Positions 1-10,876 of a DNA stretch of 64,000 nucleotides are shown one piece after another. The stretch spans positions 11,788,501-11,852,500 of the forward strand of contig NC_092323.1 of assembly GCF_036785885.1 (NCBI RefSeq), given 5' to 3'. Origin of the DNA: Coffea arabica. Its lineage: Eukaryota; Streptophyta; Magnoliopsida; Gentianales; Rubiaceae. Positions within the stretch are counted from its first letter, which is position 1. The number at the start of each line of letters is the position of its first letter. Made by a program: the position numbers and the translations under genes. A model generated the notes under the pieces. That model was not told the DNA's origin, did not search any database, and saw only the letters and a list, made by a program, of their open reading frames with translations.

Positions 1-788
1 TATCAGTTCATAAATTCACAAGTGTGTTGGGCGGTATTACTGGAGATTATGATTCCTATATATTCATGCACATATAACGTTCTGTATTTCTAAATTTACT
101 AGGAATATTATGTTAGTTCCATTAGTGCTATTATGAAAGAAGAATCTAAGAGTTCTTTCGTGTCACCGGACCAATCATTATAAATTCTCTCACATGTATA
201 TTCATTTGCTCAATTATGTTTTATTACTACTTAAATCACTTTTTTTTTGAAATAGTTAGCAGAAAGAGTTTCAGCACGCGTTGCCGTTTAAATTTCTCAC
301 GCACACAGATAAAGCCCTACGAATCGAAAGCTTGCTGCTAAGCATAAAAATCTCATCACGGTCTCATTTATTGCGGTGATCCGCAAGAAGGAAGGACATT
401 TTATCAGCAACAAATTAGAAGACGCTTCTGTCGTTGCATTTCTCACAAGTATGTTGCTATCGTCTTGCTAGAGTTTCAGGCCGAACATAACATTTGTTTG
501 TTTATACACACGTCATTACCATCATTTCATTTCTTCACAAGAAAGTTAAAAAACTTATATTGTCCAATCTCAACAATTACCGGTATCTTGACACCAAAAA
601 TTCAACTAACTTGAGTATGAATTGTATTTTCAAGTCCTTGAGTTTTATTTTTCTTGGTTCAATTATGATTAACTTGGTTATATTTTGTAATGAAAGAGTT
701 GGCAGGCAAGGTGTAGAGTTTTGGTTCCTAATATAATGTATATTACATCTTCCATTACAGGTTTAAGAGTATAAGAGGGACGTGGAAG
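1..788. other. Upstream region and probable 5' leader of RG lyase copy 1
   Basis: No coding region is recognisable. An AG acceptor near 760, about 28 bp before the start codon of the first lyase copy, looks like the end of a 5'-UTR intron. The other two lyase copies also have a leader intron ending just before their start codons. The leader exon and promoter of copy 1 must lie in this stretch, but I cannot place the transcription start. Confidence 0.4.
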
Positions 789-2100
789 ATGAGCGAGAGG
801 AGACAACTGAATAATGTGGTTGGGTGGCTTGGAATATTTCTTCAGATATTGTTGCTTACTGAATGTGCAGTGACAAAAAAGTAAGTTTGTTGCTCAAAAT
901 CATTTTTCTTGGCTTCTTGATCTTGCGTCTTCTTCGCTGCGGCAGCCATTTTGTATGGGAACCCAAATTGGGAATTTTGCAAAATTTCTATAGTTTGGAG
1001 ACTTCTATGTCGGATCACTTTCTATTTTCATGACCTACTATTTCATGAACTAATTTTATGCAGAAGATTTACAGTTAAAGATAGCAAAGACCTGAAGAAA
1101 TTTCCTCCAGTTCAATTGCATAGGCAAAAAGATCACGTAAAGAAGAAGTACCTATTGACTATTTGTTCAATTCTATTTCAAAATTTTCCAATTCTTGAGA
1201 AATGTATGCCCTCTTCTTTTTTTGGTAGGTTGTGATGGATAATGGCCTGGTCAAGGTTACAGTGTCCGTTCCTGGGGGCACGGTTGCAGGGATAGAGTAC
1301 AATGGCATTCCAAATTTACTCGAAACAAGAAATAAAGAAACTAATAGAGGGTATACAACAATTTCCTTCTCAACGATGTTATGTTGTTTATTCTCCCCTT
1401 TCTCTTCACCACCCCCCACTCAAAAAAAAAAAAAAACATTGGGAATTTCTTTTTTTTTTTTTGGCAAATTTGACTTAAATTGAGTGAATGCAGATATTGG
1501 GACGTTGTTTGGAAATTCCCAGGTCATTCTGCTTTCGTTGAGGAGTAAGCCTTAATTCTAGTTTTGATGGTTGATTCGAATTTTTACGGCCTCTCCAACC
1601 AATTCATCAACTATTTCTTGCCAACATTAAGATTAATCCTTGGATCTTGGGCAAATTTTGCAGGCTGGAAGGTACCAGCTTTGATGTGATTACGGACGAA
1701 GAGAGTGGAGTAGAGCTTTCTTTCACAATAACATATGATGATTCGATCAATAGCCCACAACTGCCACTAAATATTGATAAAAGGTGCAGCCTAGCGAAGT
1801 CAATAATAAGTATCAAAATAGTTTCAAGTGCATGGTGAAGCATGTTTAGAAGTTTTTATTCACTACAAAATTCATTCATGGAGCAGTGACAAAATTGAAA
1901 CTCTTACACAGGTTCATATTGTTACGTGGCCACAATGGATTTTACACATATGCCATATTTGAACGTTTGGAAGGATGGCCTGCTCTTGATGTATCTCAGA
2001 CCCGGGCAGTATTCAAACTTGAAGAGAAACTGTAAGAATCACAATTGACAAAACTAAAAGGGGAGATTTTTTTTTTTAACAAATAAAAGAAAAAATAAAG

Positions 2101-2265
2101 ATGATGGAAACGAAAGAAAAGAATAACATATCAGCAGTTTTTTTCTTTTTACCCTCCCACTCCTCTTACGCCCTTTTTACTCTCAATTGTTAAATCCAAA
2201 ATTTAAACTCTGAAGCTGCCAGCGGAAAGAACTCTAAACGCCCTCCCATGGAGATTTTTTTTAAA
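2101..2265 (-). repeat. Possible SINE-like repeat in intron 6 of RG lyase copy 1
   Basis: The stretch CCCTCCCACTCCTCTTACGC and what follows resembles 8068-8160, where a box-B-like GGATTCGAACC is visible. Both would be read on the - strand. The similarity was judged by eye and the ends were not located. Confidence 0.3.
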
Positions 2266-3905
2266 AAAATTTTTTTGGTGTCCCTAAGTTCAATTTGATA
2301 GTTTATGATGTCCTATCAGCTTTCAATATATGGCTATATCCGATAAAAGGCAAAGAATAATGCCAACATTAGAAGATAGGGAAAGAGGTGAGACTCTTGC
2401 TTACCCAGAAGCCGTTCTTCTCACAAATCCAGCCAATCATTCTCTCAAAGTAGAGGTTAGTTCTATCAATTAAGCACTAGTAATGTGATTCTATTAATTA
2501 AGCCGTAGTAATATGATGTACCCTTTTTTCACTTCCCAATGTGTCAATTGTCATAATTCATGATAATTATGATACGATAATTATCATGAATTATCATTAT
2601 TCTTGATTTTTTTTTTTTAAAAAAACCATCATAACTGATGGAGTAATTTGATCCCTTAATGGGCAGGTGGATGACAAGTACCAATATTCTAGTGATGTTA
2701 AAGATACTCGGGTGCACGGGTGGATATGTACAAATCCACCCACTGGATTTTGGATGATAATCCCAAGTAATGAATTCAGAATTGGTGGTCCTATGAAACA
2801 AGAACTTACATCCCAGGCCGGCGCAACTACTATATCGGTGAGCATGGACTTCTATGAATTCCCATCTCTTGAAATATGTTTCATTGAATATAATTGTCTA
2901 GACGGTAGTAAGGGCTTAAAATCTCTAACAATCTTGGCATGTAAGATTGATATTTTACATATCATAACTTTGTTTTTTTCATTATGTCAGCTCCTCCTTT
3001 TTTAGATAAATTTTGAGATATGTAAACAAAAGCAAATTTTTAATGCTGTTTTTCACTCTTAAGTCGTTCCATACCAATCATTATGCTGGAGAAGACATGC
3101 GACAACAATTCAGAGATGGAGAGCCCTGGAAAAAGGTTTACGGCCCTGTTTTTGTCTACCTTAATTCTGTTCCAGAAAGTGGTGACCCCGACTCACTCTG
3201 GGAAGATGCCAAGCAACAGGTAATTTTAATTGGTAAAAATACAAAAAAAAAAACTCTAAATAAGATCGCACATAGGTTGAAAAATAACTGTGAGATTCTT
3301 TATCATATGGGCATTTTTCAATTATGGCAGATGTTACAAGAGACTGAGAACTGGCCATACGATTTCCCCCGTTCAGAAGACTATCTTTCTGCTGATCAAC
3401 GTGGCAGTGTTAGTGGCCGGTTACTAGTTCGAGACACGTACATAAACCTAAGCTTTTATGTCCTCGTACTTTCTTGCAAGCAATATTGCAAATATTTGAT
3501 TAGCACTAAACCTCAATAATTACCATCTTTCAGTGGCAAAAATCAGGATCTAAAGAATGGGAGCTTAGCTTATGTTGGCTTAGCTCTACCGGGTAATGCT
3601 GGATCTTGGCAAATGGAAAACAAGGTATGTACTTAAATCTAGTGGAGGTAGCCAAAATTGGATTTAGATGAAGATAATTTTTTTTAAACTTGCAATTAGT
3701 CTCCGTGATGACATGCATGATAATTGCTAGAGATAGTTGAATCTGTAAAATTACACCATTTTTGTGATGGGTTCAAGAGAAATTTAGTTTTGATAATCAT
3801 ATTATTTGTAACTTGTATAGTCTACTCACGCTTAATTTTAACAGGGCTATCAATTCTGGACACAAGCGGACAATAATGGTAACTTTTCAATTGAAAATGT
3901 CCTAC

Positions 3906-3913
3906 CAGGGAAC
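3906..3913. repeat. 8-bp target-site duplication, left copy
   Basis: CAGGGAAC here is repeated exactly at 5161-5168. The pair flanks the hAT element, and an 8-bp duplication is the hAT signature. The uninterrupted paralogue (14706 onward) has a single copy of the corresponding codons. Confidence 0.93.
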
Positions 3914-4118
3914 CAGGGGCGGAGCCAGAAAAAAATCTTAGTGGGGGCACAAATAATACTAAAATTTTTTATCTACTCTTTTTTTAATTTTTTGAGCAAA
4001 AAATAAATAAATTCACTAACAAGTATAAATGATATGTATATGCCATGAAAAACATAAAAAGACAAACTCAAAATTATTAATGTAATAATAATTTTATTTC
4101 AAAAACAAACTAAACTAT

Positions 4119-4385
4119 TTACAATTGTTCACGATGAGTTTTCATATTTTGATAACGGTTTACAACTTTCTCATTTTCAACTTCACAAAGTATATTTTTC
4201 TCAATATAAGTAACTAAACAATCATTCATCCAAGTGTCTCCCATTCTATTTCGCAACCGATTCTTCACTATATTCATAGCTGAAAAAGCTCTTTCTACTG
4301 TAGCTGTAGCAACAGGCAAAATCAAAGCCAACTTTAAGAGCATATAAACCAATGGATACACAATATCTCTCTTAGTCTCCACCAA
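4119..4385 (-). pseudogene. hAT transposase C-terminal dimerisation fragment
   Basis: An 88-residue frame includes LALILPVATATVERAFSAMN, the conserved core of the hAT C-terminal dimerisation domain. The following KNRLRNRMG and WMNDCLVTYIE match the usual order in plant hAT/TTF-type proteins. The N-terminal zinc finger and the catalytic region are absent, so this is a remnant inside the non-autonomous element. Confidence 0.88.
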
Positions 4386-4865
4386 CCTTTGAGCTAGATC
4401 AGAATATCTATTTAACTAAATTTACCCATATTTGTCCATGAATAGATGGGTATGAGTATCTTAAATTTTTGTATACGGGTATAAATGGGTTACCCAATTA
4501 ATCCATTTATAATTGTTTCCCCCTAAACCTCCTCTCTTCCTCCACCCATTTTTTTTTCCCAAAATTTTCATTTTATCATAATGTTAACTACTTTGTTTCA
4601 TTATTATTATTATGTGTTGGTTTTATCTTATCATTTTATTTTCTCTTAGTTTGTTAACTTGCTCTCCCAGCTACACATAATATACAAGTAGGTAGTAATA
4701 TTTTATTTTCTGGATAAAAATAAAAGAAAAATAAAAAAACTACTTCCTCTCTTTTTTTTTTGTTTTAATAAATAAGAAAAGTAAAACTAATTATTATTGC
4801 TCAGGTCATTCTTACATACTATAGCTAGCTAGTGTTACTTGAAGGAAAATAAATGATCCTGTAGG

Positions 4866-5060
4866 TGAAATGCACAAAGCATCCGGCATGCTCCGGCCAG
4901 CCAGTCAGAGTTGTTATAACAGATTTTTGTCCCGGATATCCATGCACTTCCGGACCTGCTCATTTCGACCTCAGCGGAACTGCTTTTGGTGCCATGGCCG
5001 TTCCCGGGAAAGAACAAAAGCTTCGCGATGCCGGAGTTTTGGAAATCAGCTATGCACGGA
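4866..5060 (+). pseudogene. Captured beta-expansin exon inside the hAT element
   Basis: After an intron-like end (CCTGTAG just before the exon), the frame reads [20 protein letters not shown]. It continues through a CPG..C segment, [16 protein letters not shown] and [12 protein letters not shown]. This is the double-psi beta-barrel domain of a beta-expansin, including the HFD motif. Only one exon with some upstream intron sequence is present, so no functional expansin can result. At the 3' edge a roughly 25-bp unit containing GTTTTGGAAATCAG is duplicated, which may be a scar of the capture. The orientation is opposite to the transposase remnant and the same as the host lyase gene. Confidence 0.87.
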
Positions 5061-5160
5061 GTTTTGGAAATCAGTTTTGGAATCCCCTATATATAGGGGG
5101 TTTTCCGGCGGCTTGGGGGGGGCTTAAGCCCCCACCAGCCCCCCCTTAAATCCGTGGCTG

Positions 5161-5168
5161 CAGGGAAC
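5161..5168. repeat. 8-bp target-site duplication, right copy
   Basis: CAGGGAAC is identical to 3906-3913. The lyase reading frame resumes directly after it with YSLYAWVPGYIGDY. Confidence 0.93.
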
Positions 5169-8067
5169 TACAGTTTGTATGCTTGGGTGCCTGGATATAT
5201 TGGTGACTACAGATATGATTCCTGCATCATCATCTCTCCAGGTAATTCGTTTTGTTTTGTTTTTTTTTTTTAAGTTTAAGAAATACCTTGCTTAGCTCAT
5301 TTAAATTTGATGACATTAGAAAAACCAAGAATGGAGGGAAAGCGGTCCAAATTGGAGCAAATTTATCATTTTATCCAACTTTAACAATTTGTGAATTGTA
5401 AGATCAGCCAAAAAATTGTTTTTTTCTTATCAAAACTAAACGGGTCTTGATGCTCAATGCCCTGATACGCAGGAACAAGGATCACACTTGATAATGTTAT
5501 ATATGAGCCTCCAAGAAATGGCCCTACATTATGGGAAATTGGGATCCCTGACCGGACTGCAATTGAGTTTTTCGTGCCTGATCCGAGTCCACGGTTCACA
5601 AATCCATTATATCTGGCTTACGAGAAGTACGTTTCAGTGGTTATACAACTATTATTACTATTGTTTTTTCAATCGATAGCCACTAAAGCCATAATATTTT
5701 TTTTTGGGGGTATAACATGGCAGGTTTAGGCAATATGGATTATGGGATCGTTACTCGGAAATATATCCTGACCATGATTTAGTTTTCACTGTTGGCGATA
5801 GCAACTACGAAACAGATTGGTTTTATGCTCAAGTAAATAGGTGATTACACTTGTCACTCTTTTCTTCATTGTAATAATTCTTTATGAGGGAAAGGGAGAG
5901 AATTGTGTGGCGCTAATGCTGAATTAGTCACATTTTTTACAGGAATATTGGAAATCATACCTATGTTCCAACAACATGGCAAATAGTGTTTGATCTCCAA
6001 AATATTGATGTATCTGCAACCTATACGCTCCAAATTGCACTGGCATCGTCAACTGGAGCTGCATTGCAAGTATGGCTTTCATGTTCATCTATTGCCAATT
6101 CTTGAAAATTTTCAATTGTACTTCCTTAGTGTTGGCAATTTATTTAACTCCTATTTAGTTATATTATGTAATACTAATATTTCTCTTTTGACTTCTTGCC
6201 AAGGTTCGAATTAACGACCCAAATGCTAGGATCCCCATTTTTAATAAGGGTTTGATTGGCAAGGACAATGCAATTGCCAGACACGGTATTCATGGGCTGT
6301 ATCGGCTATATAGCATAGAAGTTTGGGGCTCTCAACTTGTGCAGGGAAGAAATTCGATATTTCTCACGCAGTCAAGAAACTCATTCCCTTGGGAAGGGAT
6401 AATGTATGATTACATTCGTCTTGAAGGTCCGCCTCAAGATAACTGATGTCTAAGTAGCTATAGGAGCGAAAAGTGACAGATGGAAATTATAGATAGGAGA
6501 AAATAATGTGTGTTAAAATTGCATGTTATAAACTATGAAATTTATATTTCTGCATGATACGAACTATATATGGCAATGTAGGATAAATTTTGCTTAATGA
6601 TTGAAACTCGAAAAAAAAAAGACATAAGCATTCCTATCAACGACAAGGAATTGTTGACTCAGTTCCTGAAGCGTGCTTATTATGCCTTGTAGAGTCATAA
6701 TTCGTGCCATCCTCGGCAGACAATTCCCAAATGCAAGCCCTTTTCGTTTTCTGACTTTTTATTATGTATTGTTCATCTTCATTAAGACCAAAAATGTAAA
6801 GCAGGAGGATGTTCTTAGTTTCAACAGACTGAGGGCATGCATCTTAATGTATATTGAACTCATAATTTAAAATTTGCTGAGTTCTCATCATAGTTAACGA
6901 GTATTTCATCCAATATAATCACTGTGCTCTTTAGGTTGAAACAGGCATAACTAGTCATACTGGTTGCAACTTGCAAGGGAGTCAATTCTTTGTCAATCCT
7001 AGAAAATTTTCTGTAGATATAAATATTCTCTAATATTGGCAACTCATTATTGTAACTTGAAGATTTCTTCCTGTCTTAGCCAGTTTTTTCTTCACCCATC
7101 CTACTTTTTCTTTTTAGATTAATTGGTGATAAATTCATCTCACTGTATAATTCAACATTGTGGGAAAGAAGGCATTGAACCTGTGATATTGCAATCATCT
7201 GGAAATCTTGCGAAGAGGAATGTGACTACATTCATGCACAATTTGATATAATCATTGAGATTTTACAAGTGTACTTTTTAATATGAGAAAAAAAATCATT
7301 TGTTGCTTCTTTTAAAACGTTTCCTATTCCTTTTCATTCTTTACCTTTTATTCTCAACTTTTTTTTTTTTTTTATTGTTTTTGCTCTTTTATTTTCATTT
7401 CCTCTCTTGCTCTTACTTATTGATAGAATTCTTGATTTCCCCCATGTCCATGGTTCAACTGCGTGATTTTCTTGTTGTATATATAAATGCAATCTTTCCC
7501 CTAAGAACACTAAGCCCAAACTGTACTCATTCAAAATCACTTCGATTTCGTTTTCCAACTTAGATGAGTGCCTTTCTTTTTCTCTTCCTCATTTACTGTC
7601 ATTTCCTATCATTAATACTAATATTTTCGCTTGATTTTCCATAGTGATCATGGTTGTTATCCAAAAAATTTTGCATGATTTTTTTGTTCCGTAGCCCTGG
7701 AGAACTTGGAGCAAATAGAAATAGTTGGAGAGGGGCAAACTTGCGAGTTGCTGTGCATGCTTACCGGTGGGTATGTAGTGGCAGTATTGAAAGTTTAAGG
7801 CTTCATCCCGTGTTTTCCATAAACTGCTTTTTCTTTTTAGTATGACACCAGATGTTGGTGTTTGCTATTCAATTAAAATTGATTTCAGGAGAAAGAATAA
7901 ATTTCTTTTCCCTTCTTTGTAAAAAATGTACATTTTTATTTGGAAGAACAAGAATACCAATAATTTGGTATTTTTAAAAGTACTTTGAACTGCTAAACCA
8001 TTGTTTCTCCTTTCATTAATCTTCAAAAACATAACTACATAGCACTATTGAATAAAGGAACATTTTT

Positions 8068-8180
8068 CCCTCTCCCACCCCTCTTCACGCCCTTCCTAAC
8101 TCCTACAGTTAGGTCTAGGATTCGAACCCTGTATATCAGAGAAGTAACATATTACTACTAGCTTTTAAAAATGTACAATC
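8068..8180 (-). repeat. Possible SINE-like repeat with a box-B motif
   Basis: GGATTCGAACCC is the reverse complement of a tRNA-type box B. It is followed on the - strand by a pyrimidine/purine-biased tail. Part of the sequence is shared with 2140-2220 in the first lyase gene. No box A or target duplication was found, so the call is weak. Confidence 0.35.
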
Positions 8181-9567
8181 AAGTTTAATCTCAGACTTAT
8201 TGCATTGCCGTCAATTATTGAAGACAATTAGGCCCAACTTAAAAACCCCTGAAAACTGCAGGTACAGAAGTTAGAATAGGGAAGGCAAACATCAGGGGCA
8301 GTGGTCCCTGTAGCCATTGGAGTCATTGGACACCCTTATAGGCTTATACAATATGGGTAATAATACTAGTGGTAGTCGTTATCACATGATACTAGAAAAC
8401 AAAATGGCACGTCATAATGGGCTCTCGGCACTTTCACTACCAACGTCGAAAAGTGCATCACAAGTTGTTCCACAATGTTAGTTTGTTTTGCCTATTTTAT
8501 TTTCTTGAATTAGTAATTTATGAACTTCAAGTTGTTAAATAATCCAAGGATGTAAAGAGGAGATTCAGACAAAGTACACCAATTTGGTTCTCATAGTACT
8601 TCTGCTAATTTTGAAAGGCTTGTTGTTTTATCTGAGTCCTCGATTGTTTTGTTGAGATCTTGATCATGTTGGTGTGTCTTTTCTATGCACAATGAAAATT
8701 AGATGACCCGGGTCTCTTCATTTGGCATTTTGCAATCCATATATATTGAAAGTGATGAGAGAATCATATGAATACCGAAAGAAATTGTATGCCTTTAAGT
8801 GGAAGTGAAGCAAATTCCAATTTCAGTATGCATCATAATTTGCTTTAGAACTAAATATCCCAGAACCGCAAAAAGGAATTGCTTTTCTTGTAAAAAGTTC
8901 TATAGGAACTGCAAAGAATCTCTCTAGAGCATTAGTACTATTCTGATAGATCTTTTTTGGCCCCGAAGAACCCAACCGAAGAGCCAAAAGAAATTATTCA
9001 CTCCCTTGATAACTTTCACCTTATCTCTCTGAGTTAGGTTTTGCTCTCTTGATTAATCCCAGAATATGCTCTACTAGTCTTCACTTCATAGAAGAAAAGA
9101 AAAGTGAAATGTTAACATTGAAAAGGCAAAAGTTGTTCAGCGACGTCGTTGGCTATAAAGCCATGCTATGAAACATCATATTATCTGTTAGGTTATTTGG
9201 TCTTTGATTAAAACCGTACAGTGAAGGTTTCTTTATTGACCAAAACATTATCCATCTAATAGGTTGTTAGGCCTTTACTTAGATTATTCGATGCCGGGAG
9301 GCTGGATTACCTTTCAGGGCCGCTGCAAAATTAAAGTAAGAAGCACCATTTAGTGCTCTTTAAAGTGACTAAAGCTAAAGTGAATTTTACACCCTATTAT
9401 ATTTCCTCAGAGATCTATTACTTAGTACTTTATGCCGTCAGTAAATTAAAAAATGTGAACCCAAAGATGCCACAAATGTTTAATAGCCAAACTAAATGTT
9501 TGGTTAGGTGGTGATTGCCGAAATTCAGGATAAGAACCAAAGGCCTATTAAATTAGAGGAAATCTTA

Positions 9568-9696
9568 TATACATTGACGATATATACACTCTCACGATTA
9601 GGTGCATGACATTTGAGTAAAATTTGGATGTCAAATTTAAATTTAAATGAGTTATTATGTATACAATAATGACGATGTATACACGGTTAATGTATA
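9568..9696. mobile_element. Small MITE-like inverted-repeat element
   Basis: The left end TATACATTGACGATATATACA matches the reverse complement of the right end (9676-9696) at about 17 of 21 positions. The interior is AT-rich and non-coding. The total length of about 129 bp fits a MITE. No clear target duplication was found. Confidence 0.5.
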
Positions 9697-10504
9697 GAAA
9701 ATTGATTCATTAAATTAACCTATATTTCTAATTTCTCTTTGATTGATTACTGTTGAATTCATCGCTTAAGCATAAGTCAGAAGAATGTTTCAATGAAGAT
9801 TAACATAACGAAACTTCGTACTTCTACCTCCTTGTTCAGCGGTAGACATAAATGTGAGTGGAAAGGTTCTGCTAATTCGTGTAGATCAACTGGTTTTCGA
9901 TGCATACGAGTTTTCGCAGTTTTGGGTACTTGTGCTTTTGAACAAATTACAACATTTGCCAAACTTGAGAATGAGAATCAAAACCCAAAAGAAAAGGACT
10001 TATATATGCTTGATTAGATATTTTTTTTGGGATTTTCTTCAATTCAGAATTTTCTTTTACTTAATTTCATTTCAATAACGCGTCCATGCATTGCATACAT
10101 GGAAAATAATAAATGATGCGCCAGCACAATGTGTATTCGCTAGTGAACGCATTTAATGGAAAATATATTACATCCTACAAGTCAAGATTTAAAGCAGATG
10201 ATGTCAACTAAGGTAACAAAAGATAACTGAAAATTTCTTCCAATTTTGAAAATTAAAAGAAAATTGTAATTGGTCCTCCATTATATAATTTCATGTCTCA
10301 CACTCCTCAACTTTTTGGTCATTGACACGAGAAAACCTTCACAAGTCAGCCCATAAATACCTAACACTGGCTCCAAAAGGGGTACAGATAGATTCAGTCG
10401 CTGTAGGTCACCAAAAAATTCAAGGAGAAATGGAGAAGTCATTGAATTAGATTTCACATCCCAGTCATGAAATAATAGTACTACCTTCCTCAAATTGATC
10501 AAAG

Positions 10505-10851
10505 ACACATTATATACATAAGACGTTTTCAAAGTATAAAGTGCCTTGGGAATCAATTTCTCCGTTTTACCAGTAACGCTTGGTCATACGGTCTTAGATT
10601 CACACCTGAACCACATATTCCTTTTGTTACTTGTAGTTTCTTCTCATCTCCCCATACTTCAACACTTATTACCACCCATTGAAAGCAGCCTCTGCTTCTC
10701 TACAGATTGGAGAGGTAAGTTTCATTCAACTTAATTAATGTACATTGTTTCTGTTACTTTATTTCTTCAAGAAAAAGAAAGGGTTGGCAGCCAAGTTTTT
10801 GAGAGTTTTCCTGCATGAATCCTTGTACATTGCATCTTCTTGAATTGCAGG
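10505..10851 (+). promoter_or_regulatory. Putative TATA box and leader with intron, RG lyase copy 2
   Basis: ATTATATACATAAG near 10509 is a plausible TATA box. The leader then runs to GGAGAG followed by a GTAAGT donor near 10715. A leader intron ends at TTGCAG near 10851, 26 bp before the ATG. The transcription start is inferred, not seen. Confidence 0.45.
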
Positions 10852-10876
10852 CTCATTAAGAGTGCAAGAGACAGAG

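Larger units (their letters stand above)
3914..5160 (-). mobile_element. Non-autonomous hAT transposon carrying a beta-expansin exon
   Basis: The element is 1247 bp. It begins CAGGGGCGGAGCCAG and ends TTAAATCCGTGGCTG, giving short imperfect inverted ends that start with CAG. It is bounded by exact 8-bp direct repeats. On the - strand it keeps only the C-terminal dimerisation part of a hAT transposase (4119-4385). On the + strand, about 4866-5060 encodes a beta-expansin exon. Only a transposase remnant remains, so it would need a transposase from elsewhere. It lies inside a lyase coding exon. Confidence 0.9.
789..6446 (+). pseudogene. Rhamnogalacturonate lyase copy 1 (PL4), disrupted by a hAT insertion
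   Basis: This is the first of three tandem genes for family 4 rhamnogalacturonan lyase, a secreted enzyme that cleaves the RG-I backbone of pectin by beta-elimination. All 16 coding exons of the intact copies can be followed. The lyase domain begins with VVMDNGLVKVTVSVPGG, the middle domain follows, and the C-terminal jelly-roll domain ends with GIHGLYRLYSIEV and MYDYIRLEGPP. The start ATG gives MSERRQ and a hydrophobic signal-like segment. Splice sites and frame are sound throughout, apart from a non-standard looking CTTAAG acceptor before SFHTNHYAGE. The single lesion is a 1247-bp hAT element (3914-5160) inside the twelfth coding exon, at about residue 440. Reading into the element meets TAA at 3985. 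Removing the element and one target-site copy leaves an open frame, so the break looks recent. Confidence 0.88.
6447..10500. other. Intergenic region between RG lyase copies 1 and 2
   Basis: No convincing gene is seen on either strand. The open frames are short, AT-rich and without family motifs. The region contains a small inverted-repeat element at 9568-9696 and a possible SINE on the - strand around 8068-8160. Confidence 0.6.

Noticed and set aside
2544-3005. Open frames around exon 8 of RG lyase copy 1 as separate genes
   Set aside because: They are explained by the lyase exon and its antisense.
4865-5149. A new small gene with an expansin domain
   Set aside because: It is a single exon with an intron remnant lying inside a transposon, without signal peptide or binding domain.
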